DNA of 64,000 nt. It comes from Pseudidiomarina sp. CB1 (lineage in GTDB: Bacteria; Pseudomonadota; Gammaproteobacteria; Enterobacterales; Alteromonadaceae). How positions within the stretch are numbered: position 1 is the stretch's first letter; every line of letters begins with the position of its first letter. The notes beneath the pieces are model-generated. The model was given only the letters and a program-made list of their open reading frames with translations. It ran no database searches and was not told the origin of the DNA. Location: assembly GCF_024752025.1 (NCBI RefSeq), contig NZ_JANTPU010000001.1, forward strand, positions 310,001 to 374,000. The letters run 5' to 3'. This document shows, one piece after another, positions 46,581-56,170 of the stretch. Position numbers and translations under genes: made by a program.

Positions 46581-48041
46581 CTAGGTGCCGCAAAAGGTGC
46601 GGGTGACCTGTTCACTCGCCGTTGCTGGAGCCATCAAATCTTGGTTTTCTTCACGTTCAATGAAGGGTTCGCGCAGCACTTGATTGAGGCGATTAAACTT
46701 AGCTAAAGAACCTTCCTTAATGGCCTCATCAATCAATTCTTGAATACGGTGATTGCGCGGGATATAGGCTGGGTTGACTTGTTGTAGTTGCTTAGGCTTG
46801 AACCCATGTGGCCACGCAGCTTGCCAGCGCTCGTACCATGGCCGCCAATGTGCTTCGTTAGCGAAGAGCTGCGCCAAGCGTGTCGGTTCTTCATCACTTA
46901 GGTAGCGAAACGCAAGGGTGAAGTCGATCTTGTACTGCGCAAGTAAATCAAGAAAATCCTGCACTAAGAGTTGGGCGCCCGGGCTTTCCGCTGTGAGACC
47001 TAGTTTGCGCGTCATTTCTTGCCAGTAATAGTGCTGATAGCGCGCCTCAAAGCCTTCTACCGCTTCGGTTGCTGCTTTAATAGCAGGTTCACTAGCTTCG
47101 CCCTCAGCGTGCAACAGCGGTAATAGTGTTTCGGCGAAACGTGCGAGATTCCACATGGCGATGGGCGGTTGATTTTGATACATGTAACGCCCACGTCGAT
47201 CGATGGAACTGAATACCGTTGCTGGGTCATAGGCTTCCATGAAGGCACAGGGGCCGTAGTCGATAGTTTCGCCTGACAAGGACATGTTGTCGGTGTTCAT
47301 CACACCGTGGATAAAACCTAAACTCATCCATTTCGCGATAAGTTGGGCTTGGCGGTCGATCACCGCTTGCAACAACCTTAGGTACGGCTGCTCGGCAGCG
47401 GCGCAAGCGGGATAATGGCGCTGGATAACGTAGTCAGCGAAGCTTTGCAGTAACTCACGATCTTTAAAGGCGAGCACATACTGGGCGGTACCGACGCGCA
47501 GATGACTGCTGGCCACGCGGGTGAGTATTGCGCCAGGCTCTGCTTGTTCCCGTTGTACCAGTTCACCTGTAGCTACTGCTGCTAAGGCACGCGTGGTTGG
47601 AACGCCAAGGCGGTGCATGGCTTCGCTTACGACGTATTCACGTAACACGGGGCCAAGCGGCGAACGGCCATCGCCACCACGCGAGAAGGGTGTGCGACCA
47701 GAGCCTTTTAGTTGCAGATCAAAGCGTTTGTCGTCGGCGGCAATGACTTCAGCTAGTAACACTGCACGACCATCGCCGAGTTGCGGTACATAGTTGGCAA
47801 ACTGATGTCCGGCATAGCCCAACGCTGCGGGTTGCGCCCAGTCCGGCACTTCGTTGCCAGCGAAAATACGCAGGCCATGTGCATTACCGAACAAGTCCTC
47901 GGGGATACCAAGATACTCCGCTAATTCTGTATTTACCGCCAACCACTGTGGTTGCATGACGGGTGTAGGTTCGCAGCTTGCACTCAAGCGTGGGTCAAGC
48001 CGGGTGTAGCTATGTTCGCTCTGCATGGACTTAGTGGGCAT
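46581..48041 (-). CDS. selO: Protein adenylyltransferase SelO (YdiU)
   Basis: Pseudokinase that transfers AMP to protein side chains and is linked to redox stress. The start at 48041 (486 residues) has GGAG ten bases upstream; a later Met at 48026 lacks one. Seen are the Lys of LKGSGRTPFSRGGDGRS, VLREYVVSEAMHRLGVPTTRALA, and the metal-binding HGVMNTDNMSLSGETIDYGPC with Asn and Asp. The C-terminal Cys (RTFCGT) occupies the redox position, selenocysteine in animals. It overlaps the LysR gene stop by 11 bases. Confidence 0.95.
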   Translation of the reverse strand: MPTKSMQSEHSYTRLDPRLSASCEPTPVMQPQWLAVNTELAEYLGIPEDLFGNAHGLRIFAGNEVPDWAQPAALGYAGHQFANYVPQLGDGRAVLLAEVIAADDKRFDLQLKGSGRTPFSRGGDGRSPLGPVLREYVVSEAMHRLGVPTTRALAAVATGELVQREQAEPGAILTRVASSHLRVGTAQYVLAFKDRELLQSFADYVIQRHYPACAAAEQPYLRLLQAVIDRQAQLIAKWMSLGFIHGVMNTDNMSLSGETIDYGPCAFMEAYDPATVFSSIDRRGRYMYQNQPPIAMWNLARFAETLLPLLHAEGEASEPAIKAATEAVEGFEARYQHYYWQEMTRKLGLTAESPGAQLLVQDFLDLLAQYKIDFTLAFRYLSDEEPTRLAQLFANEAHWRPWYERWQAAWPHGFKPKQLQQVNPAYIPRNHRIQELIDEAIKEGSLAKFNRLNQVLREPFIEREENQDLMAPATASEQVTRTFCGT

Positions 48042-48957
48042 CGCTTTGTTGCTCCGCGGTCGCTTGTTGAATGGCATCGATCATGGGCGATTGTAACAGT
48101 TCTGACAACAACGGATGCTGGAACTTACGTTTGAGTGTGACTGCATAAAAGTTCTCAAAGGCGTTAGGTACGTCAAAGCGCTTGCTCAACACACCACTTT
48201 GTAACTCATCACGCACAACAACGGCGGGCATGGCTGCCAAAGCACCGCTGTCACGCGCTAATAACCGCAACATGGCCATATCATCCACTTCCGCAACAAT
48301 CTCCGGTTCAAGTTGGTGCTGAGTACAAAAACTTTCGAATGCCGCCCGCAAGGGGGAAGCACTGCCGGGTACTACCCAGCGCTGGTGTTTGTAAGCTGGA
48401 TCGATGTACTCAGGTAGGTCGCAGCGCGACGCTGGAGCGATGACACTTACGGCTTGTCGCGACAGTAATTGCGATTGCCAAGCAATGTCATCACTTAACG
48501 ATACCTCACGATTGGTGAGTACTACGTCGATTTGGTGCTGGGCCAGTAAATCTAATAACTCAGGTTGAGGGCGCGCGAGCAACCGAAAGCTGGCGTCGGT
48601 TTTGTCCTTGAGCAAGGGTTCCATAAAACTCTCGATAAAGTTACGCGACATACTCGAGAGCATGCCTATCCGTAACGATGGCAGGGTAATTACACCGCGC
48701 TTCAGTAATTGTTGCAGCTCTTCGCCGCGCTGGAAAATATCCTCGGCGTAGTTCAATACCGTATGTCCCAACTCTGTTAACACCAAGGTACGACCTTCGC
48801 GGGCGAACAACGGCTGACCTATGTTGTGTTCCAGCTGGTTAATTTGTGCTGACAATGCCGACTGCGAAATCGCCAGCTTTTCCGCGGTCGCCGTTAAATT
48901 GCCTTGCTTGGCCACGCGCCAGAAATAGTACAGATGATGGTAATTGAGTCGGTTCAT
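48031..48957 (-). CDS. LysR family regulator, likely of the DAB operon
   Basis: A 308-residue LysR regulator (NhaR-like): helix-turn-helix MNRLNYHHLYYFWRVAKQGNLTATAEKLAISQSALSAQINQLE (written here in part), then a type 2 periplasmic-binding effector domain. The start is taken at 48957, which follows an alternative ATG two codons upstream. It is divergent from dabB across a 111-base spacer, a typical layout in which the regulator controls the neighbouring operon. The stop overlaps the selO start. Confidence 0.88.
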   Translation of the reverse strand: MNRLNYHHLYYFWRVAKQGNLTATAEKLAISQSALSAQINQLEHNIGQPLFAREGRTLVLTELGHTVLNYAEDIFQRGEELQQLLKRGVITLPSLRIGMLSSMSRNFIESFMEPLLKDKTDASFRLLARPQPELLDLLAQHQIDVVLTNREVSLSDDIAWQSQLLSRQAVSVIAPASRCDLPEYIDPAYKHQRWVVPGSASPLRAAFESFCTQHQLEPEIVAEVDDMAMLRLLARDSGALAAMPAVVVRDELQSGVLSKRFDVPNAFENFYAVTLKRKFQHPLLSELLQSPMIDAIQQATAEQQSDAH

Positions 48958-49068
48958 AGTCATTCATTCTATAAAAGTGAACGTAATTTAATAATATATG
49001 TATTTTTATAATGCTTCCAGTGCTTGCAGAATAGCCGCATGTGAATTTTGTCTTGGGGTGGAGGTTTT

Positions 49069-50514
49069 ATGCCGTGGCGTGGAACGCAAATCATGCTGGT
49101 TACGCTAATGCTATTGTTTTTGGCGAGCTGTATTGCCGTGGCGACGGATCTTATAGCGCCGCTGCAAGGGTGGGGGATCGCACTCACGCCGTTGAGTGCC
49201 GGTTTTGCTGCCATGATTTGCTTTATTGGTTTTGTGGTAACGCGCTATGCGGCCGTACAATTCCGCGATGAGCAAGATAGCGGTAAGTTCTGGCGGCGCC
49301 TGGTAAGTACCATTGCGGCCATTCTGCTAACCGCTATTGCCGACCATTTTTTACTGTTCTGGTTGGGTTGGGTCGCCGTTAGTTTGACCCTGCACCGTCT
49401 ACTGGTGTTCTATCCCGAGCGGCCACGTGCGCTGCTCGCCGCGCACAAGAAGTTTATCTTTGCCCGTATCGCTGAAACCCTTCTTGGCGCGACCTTGCTG
49501 AGTCTTTACGTCGTCTATGACATCCAAGCGATTAGCGAATTGTCGCAAATTACCGAACATAACGTGAGCAACTGGTTGGCATTGTTGTTAGTCACCGTGG
49601 CCGCGATGAAATGCGCGCAGTTGCCTGTACATGGCTGGTTGTTGCAGGTGGTGGAAGCGCCGACACCAGTATCAGCGCTGTTGCATGCTGGGATAATCAA
49701 TTTGGGCGGTTATCTATTGCTGCAATTTGCGCCGATGTTAACGCCCGCAGAAGGGGCGCGCTGGTTACTCGCGATTGTTGCCGGGTTAAGCATGCTCGTG
49801 GCAGCGTCGGTAACCATGACGCGGATTAGTGTGAAAGTGCGTTTAGCATGGTCGACCGTAGCGCAGATGGCGCTCATGTTAGTGGAAATTAGCCTTGGTT
49901 TTTATGCGTTGGCAGCGCTGCATCTGCTGGCGCACTCCTGCTACAAGGCGTATTCGTTCCTGTCAGCCGGTAGCGTGGTCGAGCAGGGCGAGCGGCAACA
50001 GTTTGCCCAGTTAACCTTGCCGCGGGTAAGCGCCTTGCTGCGCGGTACCGTCTTGGCCTTTGCGTTGGTGGTGTTGGCGGCTTGGCTGGTTACCACGCAG
50101 TTGTACTTTGCCCCCTGGCTCGCCGTGGGCATGGCGCTGGCATTATGGCTAGCGAGTGAAGTTGATTACTTTGGCCGCCGTCATAGTCTGCGAACAGCTG
50201 CTATCGCTGCGTTTTGGTTGGGTTTATACGTGGCCGGTGCTTGGCTGTTTAAATGGCTCTTGCCAACGCCACAATCAGGACAGTACCTGCTCGGTATTGA
50301 CCTATGGGTGTGTGCGGTTTTGCTCGGCATTGCAGCGGTGTACTTGTGGTTATTGTATCGCCCGCGTCGCGCCCTCGGACATCGCTTGTTTATCGCTTTA
50401 AACGCCGGTTTGTACCTAGATGAATGGGCTACGCGCTTTAGCTTGCGGGTGTGGCCGTTACGTTTACCGTCATCAAGCCCAAGCACTGTGGCAAAAGAAG
50501 GAGATCAGGCATGA
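49069..50514 (+). CDS. dabB: DabB, proton-conducting membrane subunit of inorganic carbon transporter
   Basis: A 481-residue NuoL/MrpA-like antiporter subunit with about 13 hydrophobic helices. The ATG at 49069 follows GGAGG. The conserved proton path signature is PTPVSALLHAGIINLGGYLL with a Lys in the preceding helix (KCAQLPVHGWLL), and LAHSCYKAYSFLSAGSV in the second half. It is coupled (ATGA) to DUF2309/DabA. DabB is thought to admit protons or cations and energise CO2 hydration by DabA. Confidence 0.93.
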   Translation: MPWRGTQIMLVTLMLLFLASCIAVATDLIAPLQGWGIALTPLSAGFAAMICFIGFVVTRYAAVQFRDEQDSGKFWRRLVSTIAAILLTAIADHFLLFWLGWVAVSLTLHRLLVFYPERPRALLAAHKKFIFARIAETLLGATLLSLYVVYDIQAISELSQITEHNVSNWLALLLVTVAAMKCAQLPVHGWLLQVVEAPTPVSALLHAGIINLGGYLLLQFAPMLTPAEGARWLLAIVAGLSMLVAASVTMTRISVKVRLAWSTVAQMALMLVEISLGFYALAALHLLAHSCYKAYSFLSAGSVVEQGERQQFAQLTLPRVSALLRGTVLAFALVVLAAWLVTTQLYFAPWLAVGMALALWLASEVDYFGRRHSLRTAAIAAFWLGLYVAGAWLFKWLLPTPQSGQYLLGIDLWVCAVLLGIAAVYLWLLYRPRRALGHRLFIALNAGLYLDEWATRFSLRVWPLRLPSSSPSTVAKEGDQA

Positions 50515-52937
50515 GTGCTATCGATTTACAACAACTGGGCAAGGCCGTTTGCAAGCGTGTGGCGCCAGTGTGGCCGCTGCCGCGCAGCATTGCGGTTAAT
50601 CCGTGGTGGCAAGAGCGCGGTGCACCGATTCGTGAGGTGGCCGAGCGCGAGCAGACGCGCAAAAACGTGCGTTTATTAATGCCCGCAGCTTACTACCAAC
50701 AGCGTTGGTTACAGGAAATTCAGCCTGAGCATTTGCAGCAAGCAGCACAAGAGCAAGGCGTTGATCGCTCAGTGCAAGGCTTAGTGCAAGATCTACGTCG
50801 TCTTGCCGACGACAGCTCTGCGCTGCCAAGCGTAGCGCAGGTGATGAACAGCGGACAAGAACGTACGCGAACCTTGCCTTGGCGTACCGAGATTGTGCAC
50901 CAGTTGAGTCAATTCTGTGCCTTGTGGGTCAATTACCCAGAGCAATTCAATGGTGCCGACAGTGCTGATGCCTTGTATTTAGCTTGGCTGGATATTGTTC
51001 GTCACGACCGCGGCATCGAATTACTGGTTGGCGAGCGCCGCGTCGAAGCCGAGCTGGCGAAGTTACCGCGTAGTAGCGCCGAGCTTTGGCAACAAGTAAA
51101 GCAAGGACTTCCCTTATCTGAACGCGATCATTTAGAAGCGTGGTTGCAAGTCGCACTGCACGATATTTATGGTTGGGCGAGCGTGTTTGCGCAGCGGCGC
51201 TGGGCGCGAGAGCTAGAAAACAGCGAAAATGTCTATGACGAGTTAGACCAGTTGTTAGCCATTCGTGTGGCGTGGGAGTTGGTGTGTTGGCGCTTGAGCG
51301 ACAGCGAACAGCAGCAGCGGTTTGTTGCCGCGTATCAAGCGCTGCCACAGCGTCGCCAGCAAACTGCGCAAGCACAAACGTTGCTGTGGGTGTGGCAGCG
51401 CGCGTTGGAGCTCAGTTACCAACAAGAATTAGCCCAGCAACTGTCCTGCTTGCAGCCCCCTGAGAGAAACCCCGAAGTTGTAGGGCAGCCCTCATTGCAG
51501 GCGGTATTTTGCATTGACGTGCGCTCAGAGCCCATGCGCCGAGCGTTAGAGGCGCAGCATGAAGGTATCGAAACCTTTGGTTTTGCTGGCTTCTTTGGTT
51601 TGCCTGTCGAATATCAAGTTAGCGAAACCCTCGCAAAGCCGCAGCTACCGGGCCTGTTAGCGCCGCAATTCCGAGTTGCGCAAGCGCAAGATAAGGCCGC
51701 GATTGCGCAACGCACCCACAGTTGGCGTGCAGGCAGTTGGCACCGTTCGCTTGAAAGCCCCGCCGGCGCTTATGGTTGGGTCGAAATGAGTGGGCTGGCG
51801 AAAATCTGGAAATTGCTTGAGCGCAGCGTATGGCCCAAACCCCAAGCTCGTATTGGCAGCGAGGTCATCCGCAACACCGACTGGCTGATAACAAAACAAG
51901 GGCAACAGCAAGCCTCTCTTGCCGAGCTGGCGGGGCTTGCCGCCAATGCGTTGACTGGCATGGGGTTGACTGAAAAGTTTGCGCCACAGGTGCTTATTGT
52001 TGGCCATACAGCCTGTGTGACCAATAATCCTCATGCCGCTAGTCTCGATTGTGGCGCGTGTGGCGGGCAATCTGGTGAAGTGAATGCGCGCGTGTTGGTG
52101 CAATTATTTAATGACCCTGAGGTGCGGCAAATCTTGGCTGCAGAGCATCGCATCGAGATCCCGCAACAAACGCAGTTTATCCCAGCACTGCACGACACCA
52201 CGCAGCAGCAATTACGCTTACTCACTACTGACGGTGACACTCACGTCAATCATGACCAACTCAAGCAATGGCTCGCTGAGGCTAGCAGTGTTGCGCAACA
52301 CGAACAGCGAAACAGGTTGGCTGATCGCCCAAAAGCTGCGAAGGCGCTGCAGCAACGTGCGGCAAACTGGGCAGAAGTGCGCCCAGAGTGGGGCTTAGCG
52401 CGCAATGCCGCAATTATCTTTGCGCCAGGAGAAGCGACCGCCAAGGGTAACTTTGACGCCCGCGCGTTTTTACACACCTATCACGCTGACCGTGACCCAG
52501 AGCAGGCTGTGTTGACTCAACTGATGACCGCTCCGATGGTGGTCGCCCATTGGATCAATATGCAGTATTACGGCTCGATGACCGCGCCACAAACCTTCGG
52601 TAGTGGCAACAAGTTACTGCATAACGTGGTGGCCGACGGCGTTGGCGTATTTGAGGGCAATGGCGGTGACTTGCGTATAGGTTTAGCGCAGCAATCCCTA
52701 CACGACGGTAAAGACTGGTACCACCAACCGTTGCGCCTGACGGTCGTGATCGCAGCGTCTACGGCTGCGATTGACAAGGTGATCGGTGAGCAGCCGGTAG
52801 TGCGGGAACTCATTGAGAATCAATGGCTGTATTTATGGCAGTGGGAACCTACGACAGGCGAACTGCAACAGCGTAATGCCGAAGGTTGGCAGGCAATTTC
52901 AAAACTACAGGAGACGCAACATGACCTTGCGATTTAA
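50511..52937 (+). CDS. dabA: DabA, carbonic-anhydrase-like inorganic carbon uptake subunit (DUF2309)
   Basis: An 808-residue DUF2309 protein, the soluble partner of DabB. Zinc-site residues are at the expected places: Cys 334 and Asp 336 in FCIDVRSE, His 499 in VGHTACVTNNPHA and Cys 514 in LDCGACGG. Spacings of 2 and 15 residues equal those described for the Halothiobacillus protein (Cys351/Asp353, His524/Cys539). With DabB it forms a vectorial CO2-hydrating pump that accumulates bicarbonate. Its TGA is 14 bases inside the next gene. Confidence 0.94.
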   Translation: MSAIDLQQLGKAVCKRVAPVWPLPRSIAVNPWWQERGAPIREVAEREQTRKNVRLLMPAAYYQQRWLQEIQPEHLQQAAQEQGVDRSVQGLVQDLRRLADDSSALPSVAQVMNSGQERTRTLPWRTEIVHQLSQFCALWVNYPEQFNGADSADALYLAWLDIVRHDRGIELLVGERRVEAELAKLPRSSAELWQQVKQGLPLSERDHLEAWLQVALHDIYGWASVFAQRRWARELENSENVYDELDQLLAIRVAWELVCWRLSDSEQQQRFVAAYQALPQRRQQTAQAQTLLWVWQRALELSYQQELAQQLSCLQPPERNPEVVGQPSLQAVFCIDVRSEPMRRALEAQHEGIETFGFAGFFGLPVEYQVSETLAKPQLPGLLAPQFRVAQAQDKAAIAQRTHSWRAGSWHRSLESPAGAYGWVEMSGLAKIWKLLERSVWPKPQARIGSEVIRNTDWLITKQGQQQASLAELAGLAANALTGMGLTEKFAPQVLIVGHTACVTNNPHAASLDCGACGGQSGEVNARVLVQLFNDPEVRQILAAEHRIEIPQQTQFIPALHDTTQQQLRLLTTDGDTHVNHDQLKQWLAEASSVAQHEQRNRLADRPKAAKALQQRAANWAEVRPEWGLARNAAIIFAPGEATAKGNFDARAFLHTYHADRDPEQAVLTQLMTAPMVVAHWINMQYYGSMTAPQTFGSGNKLLHNVVADGVGVFEGNGGDLRIGLAQQSLHDGKDWYHQPLRLTVVIAASTAAIDKVIGEQPVVRELIENQWLYLWQWEPTTGELQQRNAEGWQAISKLQETQHDLAI

Positions 52938-53547
52938 TGCAGAAAACCCGAAGGAATTGCGTCATATCGGTCGCATTCTTGAGCTTGGCGGCATCGTGGC
53001 ATTACCAACGGATATCGCTTACGGCGTCGCTGCTGATGCTAGCAACGTGGAAGCGGTCAAGAGCGCCTATGCAGTCCTCGAACGCCCGATGGGCGAGCCG
53101 TCTATTGTGCATCTTGGCCATCCGCGACAGCTTAAGGACTGGGCGGTTGATATTCCGGCAGTGGCAGAAAAGCTGGTCGAGGAGCACTGGCCAGGGGCGT
53201 TAACCTTGTTGTTGCACCGCCATCCTCATGTATCACCGCTCGTGACCGGTGGCGGGCATAGTATCGCGCTGCGCGTACCAGCGCAGGAGCAGTTACGCGA
53301 GCTCTTAAGCAACTTTAACTTAGGCATCATTGCCCCAGCTATTGGTGATGACTACTATACTGCTGAGGACGCTCATAAGCTGTTGGATGGCAAGATTGAC
53401 GGTGTGTTAGATAGCGGCGCGTGCAGCGCTAATGCGAAGTCAACGATTCTCGATCTACGCGGCGAGCAGCCACTGGTAACGCGTGAGGGGAGCGTGCCGA
53501 CAGCGGCCTTAGCTGCGCTGCTCGGCACGGATTTGCAAGTAGCCTAA
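52921..53547 (+). CDS. Sua5/YciO/YrdC family protein
   Basis: A 208-residue protein with the YrdC-like double-stranded-RNA-binding fold. GIVALPTDIAYGVAADASNVEAV matches the N-terminal ATP/threonine site, WPGALTLLL the central one, and SIALRVPAQ the next strand. The lysine-rich KxR motif of true threonylcarbamoyl-AMP synthases is less clear, so it may be a YciO paralogue rather than TsaC. The start lies inside dabA, with CAGGAG upstream, so it joins the dab operon; it may be an accidental neighbour. Confidence 0.85.
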   Translation: MTLRFNAENPKELRHIGRILELGGIVALPTDIAYGVAADASNVEAVKSAYAVLERPMGEPSIVHLGHPRQLKDWAVDIPAVAEKLVEEHWPGALTLLLHRHPHVSPLVTGGGHSIALRVPAQEQLRELLSNFNLGIIAPAIGDDYYTAEDAHKLLDGKIDGVLDSGACSANAKSTILDLRGEQPLVTREGSVPTAALAALLGTDLQVA

Positions 53548-54605
53548 GCGACCGCTGAACCGAGAAGTTTCAGCGTTGCCGCATCGGCGTCGAGTTCGAC
53601 TACATGGCCAACCGGTAAAATATGGTTGTCGCGAATGTGGCCAAACTGGGCGCCAGTGTAGGTGGGCACACCTAATGGCTTGAAGTAGTGTTCAAACACC
53701 TCATGCAAGGTAAAGCTACCAAAGCCGCCGCCTGGGTCGCACTCGGTACAGTGGCCGAAGACAATACCGGCGACGCCGTCTAAATGGCCAGCCAATTGCA
53801 ACTGTGACAAGAAGCGATCAATGCGATAGATATTCTCGCCAACATCTTCGAGCATCAAGATCTTGCCCTTTAAATCGGGGAAGTAAGGCGTGCCACATAA
53901 GCTGGTAAGTACGGTAAGGTTACCGCCTACCAGAGTACCCTGAGCTTTGCCGCTATTCACTGTGGTGGTGCGGTTGCTCATCATGGTTAAGGTTTCTTCT
54001 TTCTCTTTGTAATTACGCATGGTGGTGGACTTGCCATCCATAATCACGTCGCGGAACTGCTGTGCCTGAAAGTCGGCCCAATACGAAAAACCATTGGGGC
54101 CGTGAAACGATACCATGCCAGTTTTCACATAAAGCGCATTCATGAGCGACGTGATGTCACTGTAACCAAGCAAAACCTTGTTGTTAGCGCGAATCATGTC
54201 GTAGTCAAGCAGGGGCAGAATGCGATTACAGCCCCAGCCGCCGCGTACTGCGATCACCGCGTCGACACTGTCATCGGCAAATGCGGTGTTAACGTCGTCA
54301 GCACGCTGTTGATCGGTGCCCGACAAATACCCGTGACGACCAAACACATGTTCGCCAAGCTGTACTTTAAAGCCCAAGGCCTCAAATGATTCTTTGGCAA
54401 TCAGCACGTGATGGCGATCTAATACTGCACTGGCGGGCGCAACCATGCGCACGGTATCACCTTTTTTTAGGCGTTTGGGTAGACGCCCAGCACCAAGGCC
54501 ACTGCCTTGTTGAAATAAAGGCGCATTAGCAAGCGCACTCGGCGATAAAACAGAGGTTGCGACCGCACCTGCGGCCAGCGTTTTCATAAACGATCTGCGA
54601 TCCAT
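53544..54605 (-). CDS. LD-carboxypeptidase (S66), Tat-exported
   Basis: A 353-residue serine peptidase of family S66 that trims the terminal D-amino acid from tetrapeptides during peptidoglycan recycling. MDRRSFMKTLAAGAVATS is a twin-arginine signal (RRSFMK). The catalytic Ser is in LLGYSDITSLMN, and the Glu-His pair is in the C-terminal half, including VFGHCTECDPGGG and HIRDNHILPVGH. Cytosolic LdcA lacks an export signal, so a periplasmic version is notable. Divergent from the M14 gene. Confidence 0.9.
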   Translation of the reverse strand: MDRRSFMKTLAAGAVATSVLSPSALANAPLFQQGSGLGAGRLPKRLKKGDTVRMVAPASAVLDRHHVLIAKESFEALGFKVQLGEHVFGRHGYLSGTDQQRADDVNTAFADDSVDAVIAVRGGWGCNRILPLLDYDMIRANNKVLLGYSDITSLMNALYVKTGMVSFHGPNGFSYWADFQAQQFRDVIMDGKSTTMRNYKEKEETLTMMSNRTTTVNSGKAQGTLVGGNLTVLTSLCGTPYFPDLKGKILMLEDVGENIYRIDRFLSQLQLAGHLDGVAGIVFGHCTECDPGGGFGSFTLHEVFEHYFKPLGVPTYTGAQFGHIRDNHILPVGHVVELDADAATLKLLGSAVA

Positions 54606-54658
54606 GACAAGGTCACCTTTTGTTGGTCTTAGTTTTGTGCCTGTTCAACGACTGTCAG

Positions 54659-54678
54659 TTGACGTCGATTCGACGTAA
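54659..54678. promoter_or_regulatory. Palindrome between divergent peptidase genes
   Basis: ACGTCGA-T-TCGACGT (54662-54676) is an exact inverted repeat, extended by TTG and AAC-like flanks, in the 133-base spacer between the S66 and M14 peptidase genes. It may be an operator serving both. Confidence 0.45.
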
Positions 54679-54738
54679 CCGTTACGCTCAATCCTAGTAA
54701 TAATTTATTAGTAATTGAACCCTAGAGTGCAATAAAAA

Positions 54739-56136
54739 ATGAAAAAAAGCTTTCAAAGCCTTGTGGTAAGCATCGCGAGCAGTGCCATCATCACACTGAG
54801 CCTAGCAGCGCAGGCGCACGAAGACCATTACTACGGCGTTGAGTTGTTACCTGGCCTCGACAAGCAGCAAATTCGCTTAAGTGATATCGAGCCGCTCATC
54901 CGCCGTGTCCAGCGTAGCGAGGTGATTCAGAGCGAACAGGTGGGGCAGTCCTATGAGGGCAGACCTCTTTATCGATTCAGTGTTGGTAGCGGCGATACCG
55001 TGGTCTTTATGTGGTCGCAGATGCATGGCGATGAGTCGACGGCAACCCCGGCGCTCTTTGATTTGATGCAGAAGATTGAAAACGACGCAACATGGCGTAA
55101 GCATTGGGCCGATAAAATCACTCTGCACATGATGCCAATGGTCAACCCTGACGGTGCGGAGCTCGCACAACGCTACAATGTACAGGGCATTGACGTGAAC
55201 CGTGATGCACGAGCGCAACAGACGCCGGAAGGCCGTATATTGATGGAACAAGGGCGCTTATTGCAGCCAGATTTTGGTTTTAACTTGCATGACCAAAGTC
55301 GGTACTACGAAGTCGGCAACACCGGTAAACCGGCGACGATATCCTTACTTGCGCCGGCGTTTAACCACGCTAAAGACATCAACGCACAACGTCGTCGCGC
55401 AATGCAACTGATCGGTGAACTGAAAACCGTCGGAGATCGCATGATTCCTGGTCATATGGGGCGTTACAACGATACTTTTGCGCCGCGCGCATTTGGGGAC
55501 AATTTTGCGGCTATGGGCATTAGTACCATCCTCATTGAGTCGGGAGCCTTCCCTAAAGATCCAAATCGTCAAAAAGCACGAGCAGTGAATGTGGCGATGT
55601 TGATCGAAGCCATCGACAGCATCGCTAGTGGTGACTATGCCGAACAAACGTTGGAGCCCTACAACAGCATCCCAATGAATAACTCAAACAGTTTCAAAGA
55701 TGTGATTTTGGAGCAAGTGTTGGTGCGTGATAGTGGCCACGAATACCGTATCGATATCGGCATCAATCGCAGCAGCGATGCCCGCCAGAATGGCTACATT
55801 CGCGAAGTCGGCGACTTATCGGTATTCCCGGCGTTTGACCGCTATAACACCAATGAGTACGTCTACCAAGCCGGTAAGGCCTACGAATTGCCTGCCACAG
55901 GCGAGGCGTTAGCGTTGTCGCACCACGAATATTTAGAATTGCTCAAGCAAGGCTACACGCACTTTAGTGGTGATGAAGCGATGCTTAACGTGCGTACCCA
56001 TTTGCCGGTAGTGATCAACCCGCAATCGATCCCTGGCTCACGCCCCCAACAACGGCAAAACGCCACCTTCTTGCTCAGTAAGCAAGGTGAGGTAGCGCTC
56101 GCCGTGCTGGCGGGAGTGGTCATTCAATTGCAGTAA
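54739..56136 (+). CDS. M14 family zinc carboxypeptidase, exported
   Basis: A 465-residue protein with a signal peptide (to about SLAAQA) and an M14 catalytic domain. Zinc ligands are in WSQMHGDESTATPAL (His and Glu) and in NLHDQSRYYEVG (His). GIDVNRDARAQQTPEGR carries the substrate Arg/Asn, and IESGAFPKDP the catalytic Glu. A C-terminal region of about 150 residues follows without a recognisable motif. Likely removes C-terminal residues from peptides outside the cytoplasm. Divergent from the S66 peptidase. Confidence 0.9.
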   Translation: MKKSFQSLVVSIASSAIITLSLAAQAHEDHYYGVELLPGLDKQQIRLSDIEPLIRRVQRSEVIQSEQVGQSYEGRPLYRFSVGSGDTVVFMWSQMHGDESTATPALFDLMQKIENDATWRKHWADKITLHMMPMVNPDGAELAQRYNVQGIDVNRDARAQQTPEGRILMEQGRLLQPDFGFNLHDQSRYYEVGNTGKPATISLLAPAFNHAKDINAQRRRAMQLIGELKTVGDRMIPGHMGRYNDTFAPRAFGDNFAAMGISTILIESGAFPKDPNRQKARAVNVAMLIEAIDSIASGDYAEQTLEPYNSIPMNNSNSFKDVILEQVLVRDSGHEYRIDIGINRSSDARQNGYIREVGDLSVFPAFDRYNTNEYVYQAGKAYELPATGEALALSHHEYLELLKQGYTHFSGDEAMLNVRTHLPVVINPQSIPGSRPQQRQNATFLLSKQGEVALAVLAGVVIQLQ

Positions 56137-56144
56137 GAACGATG

Positions 56145-56170
56145 TTTGCTATTCGCTGTTTGCTGTTTGT
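56145..56170. repeat. Dispersed repeat (copy 4)
   Basis: TTTGCTATTCGCTGTTTGCTGTTTGT, the reverse strand of the CGAATAGCAAACA unit (given here in 26 bases made of overlapping pieces GCTATTCGCTGTTTGC and GCTGTTTG). It fills the gap between the M14 gene and the stop of the toxin gene. Confidence 0.6.
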
